Positions 41,638-45,606 of a stretch of 45,606 bases of DNA are shown here, piece after piece. Position 1 is the stretch's first letter. Each line of letters opens with the position of its first letter. The position numbers were made by a program, and so were the translations under genes. Below the pieces are notes generated by a model that saw nothing but the letters and a program-made list of their open reading frames with translations, did not search any database and was not told the origin of the DNA. Origin of the DNA: Patescibacteria group bacterium (GTDB lineage Bacteria > Patescibacteriota > Dojkabacteria > JAKAPS01); contig JANWIC010000025.1 of assembly GCA_025450075.1 (NCBI GenBank), forward strand, positions 1 to 45,606. The letters run 5' to 3'.

Positions 41638-42489
41638 CTAATAAAAGGATCCTGTTTCTAATGGAAGTGTATCCGAATCTACAGTACATGGTCCCATTTC
41701 ATTTTGTCCACATGTCCGAGAAATTAGTTTTTTATATGTATAACTGCCGTTGCTTCCCCAAGTAAATGGAAGTGAAGCAACAATCTCCTTATAAGATTTT
41801 GTTTGAAGATCAACGAATAATGTTGCTTTACTTAACGCTTCACATCCCCAACACGGGTAAAGTGAGAATGCAACATATCGATTATCTGAGCTGATACTGT
41901 TAATAGACGGAACTTTTGATGTATCTGGAGAAGTATTTGTATAGGAAACTATTGTAGTTGCTTTTTGAGTACTAAGACTATAATGGATTATTTGGAATAT
42001 CCAAGGCAAGTCTTTTGTAGTTGATTCCCGCCAAGAGACAAGAATAAATCCATTTTTTGGAATTACTCTAAAACTTATTGGACACTCTTGATTATACAAA
42101 TTATCGTTATTAGGAGCAATTCCTATTGGCAACCAGTTGTATGTATCAGAAGATGCAGGAGTTGGAATAGGGTTTCCATCAATAAAATAATTTTGGGTGT
42201 AATATTGTCCAAATGATTTTAAGTAGATAGTTCCATTAATTGTTGCGAAACTAATTAGGTTAGGAGTGGTAATTGTTGTCGAAGGTATTGTTGTTTCTGT
42301 TACTAAATTCTTAGTAAGTATTGAAGAATTTAGTGTTTCCGTTTCTGAAATTTTATATGATGACGATTTTTATTGAGGTATGAATGGTTGTGATGAAGAA
42401 TTATGTTGATCTACATATATAAGAAAGATTGAAAGTGAAAGATAAATTATAATAATTCCTGATGCATATAATATATCCCTTCTTCGCAT
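41638..42489 (-). pseudogene. Membrane-anchored protein interrupted by one nonsense codon
   Basis: The ORF track shows only the last 164 codons (from 42132). The same frame extends upstream to an ATG at 42489: MRRRDILYASGIIIIYLSLS, a classical membrane anchor, then a TAA at codon 40 (42370-42372), then a Ser/Thr-rich stretch (SETETLNSSILTKNLVTETT) and the rest. Without the stop it would be a 283-codon anchored protein. The C-terminal part (SISSDNRYVAFSLYPCWG, ATLFVDLQTKSYKEIVASL) looks like blades of a beta-propeller. A single point mutation separates it from an intact gene. Confidence 0.65.
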
Positions 42490-42788
42490 TTTCCAATAAT
42501 ATTTTTTAGATAAAGTTTGAGATGCTTTTATTTATCTATTAGTAACCTCTTCCATATTTTGAATATAACATATTGATTGAAATATACTATCTTTGTAAGG
42601 ACGAAAAGTTTAGAAGATTTAATTGGTTTTAAGATTCATTTCTTTTTTTTGCAATGATTTTCTTTCCTTTTGACTTTATTATTTCATCACTTTTATCTTA
42701 AATTCAATTCTAAAGTGTTTATTTCCGGATATTTATTTCCATCGTTTTTTTTAAGAAATTTCTCTTAAAACTAATCGCAATCCTAACC
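42490..42788. other. AT-rich gap without recognised genes
   Basis: I found no open frame with coding character, hairpin terminator or clear promoter in these 299 nt. The stretch is rich in T-runs and simple AT sequence. Confidence 0.5.
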
Positions 42789-43472
42789 CTAAAATTGGTT
42801 AATCGATTTGTCAATTCTATTTACTAAATCACGAACTTCATCAAATTCAATATCACCTCTCTTTCCGTATTCTTTGATTCTTAAAAATTCTCCAAATACT
42901 CTCTCTTGAGCAAATTTACTTGTAAACCAATTGCTTCTTGAAATTGGTACTTTTAAATCTCGGTATTCCGCAGAATTAGTTTGTTGGATTAATAAGCTAT
43001 TAGGTAGATACTTTCTTAATGTCAAATATCCTCTTCCTGCCGCATGTGATTTAAAAATAAACAAAACTCGTTTATAGTTAGAAAAATTCAGAACTTTCAA
43101 TGCTTCTGTAACGTTTTCTAAAGTATTTCGTGACTTTTCTTCCTTATAGAATATTACATCAGGAAATTTTGATCGGTTTATATTGGATAATATTAACTCT
43201 GACTCTGGAGTTGTGTTCCGTTTTACATCTGAGTAATTTGGAAAACCACCAGTAATAAATACTTTTTTTGATATATCCTTATCTAATAATCTTGAAATGG
43301 AATTGGCTGTTTTTTCCACAATTGTATGTGTAGAAAAGAGAAAGATTAAATCAACAGGTTCTGTTATTATGTTATCCTGTCTAAAACACAACTGAGTTAA
43401 CAGTCTTATGATTTCTTCATTTAATTTTGGAGAAGGAGGATTTCTCGGGATTTGTCTTTGTGATAATATCAT
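42789..43472 (-). CDS. DUF218 (YdcF/SanA-like) protein
   Basis: A 227-aa protein with DUF218 features: VDLIFLFSTHT, KKVFITGGFPNYSD, ESELILSNI, and YKEEKSRNTLENVTEALKVLNF, then a late RVLFIFKSHAAGRGYLTLRKYLP. DUF218 proteins (ElyC, SanA, YdcF) have a Rossmann-like fold and bind SAM or act on envelope lipids. This one lacks a membrane anchor, so it would be cytoplasmic like YdcF. It follows an extended -10 with a predicted leader of about 15 nt. Confidence 0.85.
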   Translation of the reverse strand: MILSQRQIPRNPPSPKLNEEIIRLLTQLCFRQDNIITEPVDLIFLFSTHTIVEKTANSISRLLDKDISKKVFITGGFPNYSDVKRNTTPESELILSNINRSKFPDVIFYKEEKSRNTLENVTEALKVLNFSNYKRVLFIFKSHAAGRGYLTLRKYLPNSLLIQQTNSAEYRDLKVPISRSNWFTSKFAQERVFGEFLRIKEYGKRGDIEFDEVRDLVNRIDKSINQF

Positions 43473-43493
43473 TCAATTGTTTCTAATAAGCGG

Positions 43494-43502
43494 ATTATAG
43501 CA
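43494..43502 (-). promoter_or_regulatory. Extended -10 (TGCTATAAT) of the DUF218 gene
   Basis: Minus-strand TTTGCTATAATCC, 21 nt before the ATG at 43472. The predicted leader is about 15 nt. No Shine-Dalgarno site follows. Confidence 0.6.
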
Positions 43503-43670
43503 AAGTCTCAGGAGTTTATTAAATCGATGGCTAGAAAAGATTTTAATGATAAGGGAATATAGATTCTGGAGACCATGGTTGAAATCTTCAAGTTTAGTGA
43601 GAAGAAGATTGTGTAAAGAAGAAGAAACTATTACCTCAGGGGAACCTGAACGCAATTCGAACCTGGCAGC

Positions 43671-44861
43671 TTATCCCTGGTTACTTGACAATGAATTTAT
43701 ATCTTCTTTAATATCTTTGATAGGTGTTGCAACTTCCAAAATACTGTCTCTCCAATTCTTAGCCATTTCCATATCATTTTTTAGGCTGCTCAACTTAGCT
43801 TGAATTGGCATTCCTTTCTCGTCAGTTGTAATAAAACAAATATATTCGTCGTCCCATATTCCAAAATCAGGTATCTTATGAAGTTTGATAAATACATCGG
43901 TGGCAAGACAAATATAAATCTTAATACCAGCATCGAAATCTAAACTCATTTGTTTTCTTAATATCACATCTGATAGGTTTGCATACGAATCTAAAATAAA
44001 AACACGAGTAAAATTATGCATGCGTCTTGCTGCCTTTCTTCCTTCTTCCATATACTTCGACTGTGAGTCCCAAAATGATTTTGCTGAGAAAGGAAAGGTA
44101 CAAAATCCAACCTTTTGCAGGTTTCTAAATTTAAAAACCCCTTCATCCATTACCGCATTAGGTTCTAAATATACAACTTCTTCACTTTGTCCTTTTACAT
44201 AATCTATGGCAAAAAGTTCCCGTCTATGAGCTAAATATTTCTGGTATAACGAAAGATTAATTCTTGTCTTACATAATTCAAATACTAATGGAAACTCATT
44301 TAAATTTGAATTACTATTCATATGTCCTGCACCATTTACTTGTATTAATGCTGAATTAATTGCTTGGGCAAATTCTATAGAGAAATGCGCGTCTACATAT
44401 GGATCATTATTTGAATATAAAACATAAGAAATAGGAATATGTTTTTTAAGATAATCAAAATCAAAATCTGTTTTGTAAAAAGTCGCGTTGACACTATCAA
44501 TTTGCCAGCTCTTCTGCAATTTTTCCAAAAAAGGACTAACAAATATTGCACTGTCTACTGTTAGTTTAAACTTTTCTATTGCATGAAGAACAAACAAAGG
44601 TGCTAACGAATGAGCAACAATACAAACTTTATCGTTGCCAATAAATGGAATGCATTCCTTTTCAAATACATTCATCCAGCTCTCAAGGTTTTCTATTGTA
44701 TCGAAAAAATCTTCACCTTGTTTGGTAAGACTATCCCAATCATCAACCGGAAACATTGGAGATATGACTTGCTGGCCAAGAATTTCTAATTTTTCTTTTA
44801 GTTCAGGAAACCAATTACTTTCAGGATTACTGAAAGAACCGTGAAAAATAATATATTTCAT
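43671..44861 (-). CDS. RBBP9/YdeN-like serine hydrolase fused to an uncharacterised C-terminal domain
   Basis: The ORF track begins 67 codons early; MKYIIFHGSFSNPESNWFPEL (start 44861) is the normal beginning of this family, giving 396 aa. Residues 1-195 form a small alpha/beta hydrolase with nucleophile Ser85 (VAHSLAP), Asp153 (SNNDPYVD) and His180 (GAGHMN). RBBP9/YdeN proteins are normally about 190 aa. The extra 200 residues (about 196-396) form a separate alpha/beta domain (RELFAIDYVKGQSEEVVYLEPN, FTRVFILDSYANLSD, IKIYICLATDVFIKL) that I do not recognise. An extended -10 lies 21 nt upstream. Confidence 0.8.
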   Translation of the reverse strand: MKYIIFHGSFSNPESNWFPELKEKLEILGQQVISPMFPVDDWDSLTKQGEDFFDTIENLESWMNVFEKECIPFIGNDKVCIVAHSLAPLFVLHAIEKFKLTVDSAIFVSPFLEKLQKSWQIDSVNATFYKTDFDFDYLKKHIPISYVLYSNNDPYVDAHFSIEFAQAINSALIQVNGAGHMNSNSNLNEFPLVFELCKTRINLSLYQKYLAHRRELFAIDYVKGQSEEVVYLEPNAVMDEGVFKFRNLQKVGFCTFPFSAKSFWDSQSKYMEEGRKAARRMHNFTRVFILDSYANLSDVILRKQMSLDFDAGIKIYICLATDVFIKLHKIPDFGIWDDEYICFITTDEKGMPIQAKLSSLKNDMEMAKNWRDSILEVATPIKDIKEDINSLSSNQG

Positions 44862-44882
44862 ATGCCTATATTTTACAATTGG

Positions 44883-44891
44883 ATTATAGCA
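44883..44891 (-). promoter_or_regulatory. Extended -10 (TGCTATAAT) of the serine hydrolase gene
   Basis: Minus-strand CCTGCTATAATCC, 21 nt before the ATG at 44861; it confirms the shorter start, since it lies inside the longer ORF. Confidence 0.6.
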
Positions 44892-45067
44892 GGGATCGTT
44901 GGGAATATGGAACAGTATGGGTATATATTTGAAAATATTGGTTTCGCCGGTTGGATAGAAGTTGGTGTTTTTTGAAAGAAGAAGTATCTTATCAAAAACC
45001 TTTTTAATATATGCTTGACCTTGATTCTGGTAGTGCATATAATATAGACGTATTATATACATTGTGA

Positions 45068-45073
45068 TATAAT
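45068..45073 (+). promoter_or_regulatory. Extended -10 of the toxin-antitoxin operon
   Basis: TGATATAAT (extended -10, hexamer 45068-45073), with TAGACG (45045-45050) at 17 nt as a partial -35. It overlaps the first possible ATG (45072), so the in-frame ATG at 45078 (MKPICW) is the better start and would be nearly leaderless. Confidence 0.55.
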
Positions 45074-45350
45074 GATTATGAAACCAATATGCTGGAATGA
45101 AGGAAAAAATGAATGGTTAAAGCAAGTGAGAGGAATATCATTTGATGAGGTTGTTGTTTATATACTCGAAAATAAGATCTTGGCTATAAAACATCATTCA
45201 AATCAGCAGAAATATAAAAAACAAAAGATTTTTTTTGTAAGGATGAACGGATATGTGTTTATGGTTCCTTATGGAGAAGACGATGAGAAAATCTTTTTGA
45301 AAACAATAATTCCTAGCAGGAAAGCCACAAAAGATTATTTAAACAAATAA
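45072..45350 (+). CDS. BrnT-like toxin
   Basis: A 92-aa protein (90 from the better ATG at 45078). ICWNEGKNEWLKQVRGISFDEVVVYI matches the W-x-x-x-K-N-x-x-x-L-K-x-x-x-G-I-S-F-x-E-V start of BrnT-type ribonuclease toxins, and the end TIIPSRKATKDYL matches the R-I-I-S-A-R-K-A-T block. The next gene, 2 nt downstream, encodes a ribbon-helix-helix protein in the usual toxin-antitoxin order. The pair probably represses its own promoter. Confidence 0.7.
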   Translation: MIMKPICWNEGKNEWLKQVRGISFDEVVVYILENKILAIKHHSNQQKYKKQKIFFVRMNGYVFMVPYGEDDEKIFLKTIIPSRKATKDYLNK

Positions 45351-45352
45351 TT

Positions 45353-45606
45353 ATGAAAAAGATAAAGCAAGATTTACAACTAGATGAAGAAGAAAAAGAA
45401 ATACTTGCAGCATATGAAGCTGGTGAATTTGTAAGTATCTTTTCTGAAAATGAAAAGAAGAAGCTTATGGATGCAGCAGCTGCAACAGTACAAAAAAATA
45501 AGAATATCAATATTAGGCTTAGCTCAAAGGATTTGCTAAAGCTGAAAGCTAAATCAGTAGAAAAGGGAATCCCTTATCAAACTATTATATCGTCACTAGT
45601 ACATCA
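45353..45606 (+). CDS. Ribbon-helix-helix antitoxin (3' end cut by the window)
   Basis: Translated by hand from ATG 45353: MKKIKQDLQLDEEEKEILAA, with 84 codons before the window ends. The start is acidic and helical. NINIRLSSKDLLKLKAKSVEKGIPYQTIISSLVH is a CopG/Arc ribbon-helix-helix with the short strand, two helices and the G-I-P-Y-Q-T turn of BrnA-like antitoxins. It lies 2 nt after the toxin stop and should bind both the toxin and the operator. Confidence 0.75.
   Translation, partial: MKKIKQDLQLDEEEKEILAAYEAGEFVSIFSENEKKKLMDAAAATVQKNKNINIRLSSKDLLKLKAKSVEKGIPYQTIISSLVH

Noticed and set aside
41638-42489. Stop-codon reassignment as an explanation for interrupted frames
   Set aside because: The interruptions are TAA and TAG as well as frameshifts, while TGA, TAA and TAG all end normal genes here, so a variant code does not explain them.
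43473-43655. 60-aa ORF and a GGTTCGAAT stretch that recalls a tRNA T-loop
   Set aside because: The bases around GGTTCGAAT do not pair into a T-stem, no acceptor or anticodon arm is found, and the ORF needs a TTG start and has no coding character.
1-45606. CRISPR arrays, IS elements, prophage, tRNA or rRNA genes
   Set aside because: No regularly spaced repeats, transposase, integrase, phage structural gene or RNA gene was seen on either strand.

Overview
The window is AT-rich bacterial DNA with short intergenic gaps, many tail-to-tail gene pairs and few Shine-Dalgarno sites. Several features together suggest a Patescibacteria/CPR-type genome, perhaps of the Microgenomates group: Pro/Thr-rich linkers in envelope proteins, an ABC1/UbiB kinase paired with a phasin-like protein, a MacAB-like exporter without any outer-membrane gene, an MMPL transporter, and many promoters placed so that mRNAs would be leaderless. 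This assignment is inference; the window has no rRNA or ribosomal-protein gene to anchor it.

Layout. 1-4.7 kb (minus strand): a partial UBP-type zinc-finger gene, a DUF1761 membrane protein, and a four-gene MacAB-like operon (adaptor, ATPase, permease, DUF5666-like protein). 5.4-8.5 kb (plus): a tightly coupled five-gene redox operon with a Pro/Thr-tailed membrane protein, a MAPR-type cytochrome b5, a ferric-reductase/NOX-like flavocytochrome, a 49-aa membrane peptide absent from the ORF track, and an anchored cytochrome-b5-like surface protein. This is the best candidate for an undescribed system. 8.5-17 kb: an SRPBCC protein, a protein with a carbonic-anhydrase-like motif beside a 4-TM protein, UbiB with a phasin-like partner, an MMPL transporter, rarA and a 42-aa Cys-rich membrane peptide. 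17-25.6 kb: a methyltransferase-like protein, an anchored surface protein, a lipid kinase, an SDR enzyme, DUF1801, two VOC proteins, a truncated GNAT, mscL and a family 2 glycosyltransferase.

25.7-45.6 kb is more accessory in character. It holds an AlkZ-like winged-helix protein, a metallo-hydrolase, a DrrAB-like exporter, a ROK-kinase/HAD-phosphatase fusion broken by two frameshifts, a PRC-barrel/DUF2382 gene broken by three frameshifts and a stop, dcd, a methyltransferase, an aminoglycoside-phosphotransferase-like kinase, a GT-C-like membrane protein, DUF952, a cation-efflux (CDF) remnant, a YxlEFG-like ABC cassette, a possible Cys-His-Asp enzyme, an anchored protein with a nonsense codon, a DUF218 protein, a two-domain alpha/beta hydrolase, and a BrnT-like toxin with a ribbon-helix-helix antitoxin cut by the window end.

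Regulation. At least eleven genes have a -10-like hexamer ending 6 or 7 nt before the start codon, which would put the transcription start on or next to the ATG. Strong Shine-Dalgarno sites occur before only a few genes (729, 31537 and 31735). Two rho-independent terminators are clear. No tRNA, rRNA, CRISPR array, IS element or prophage was recognised.
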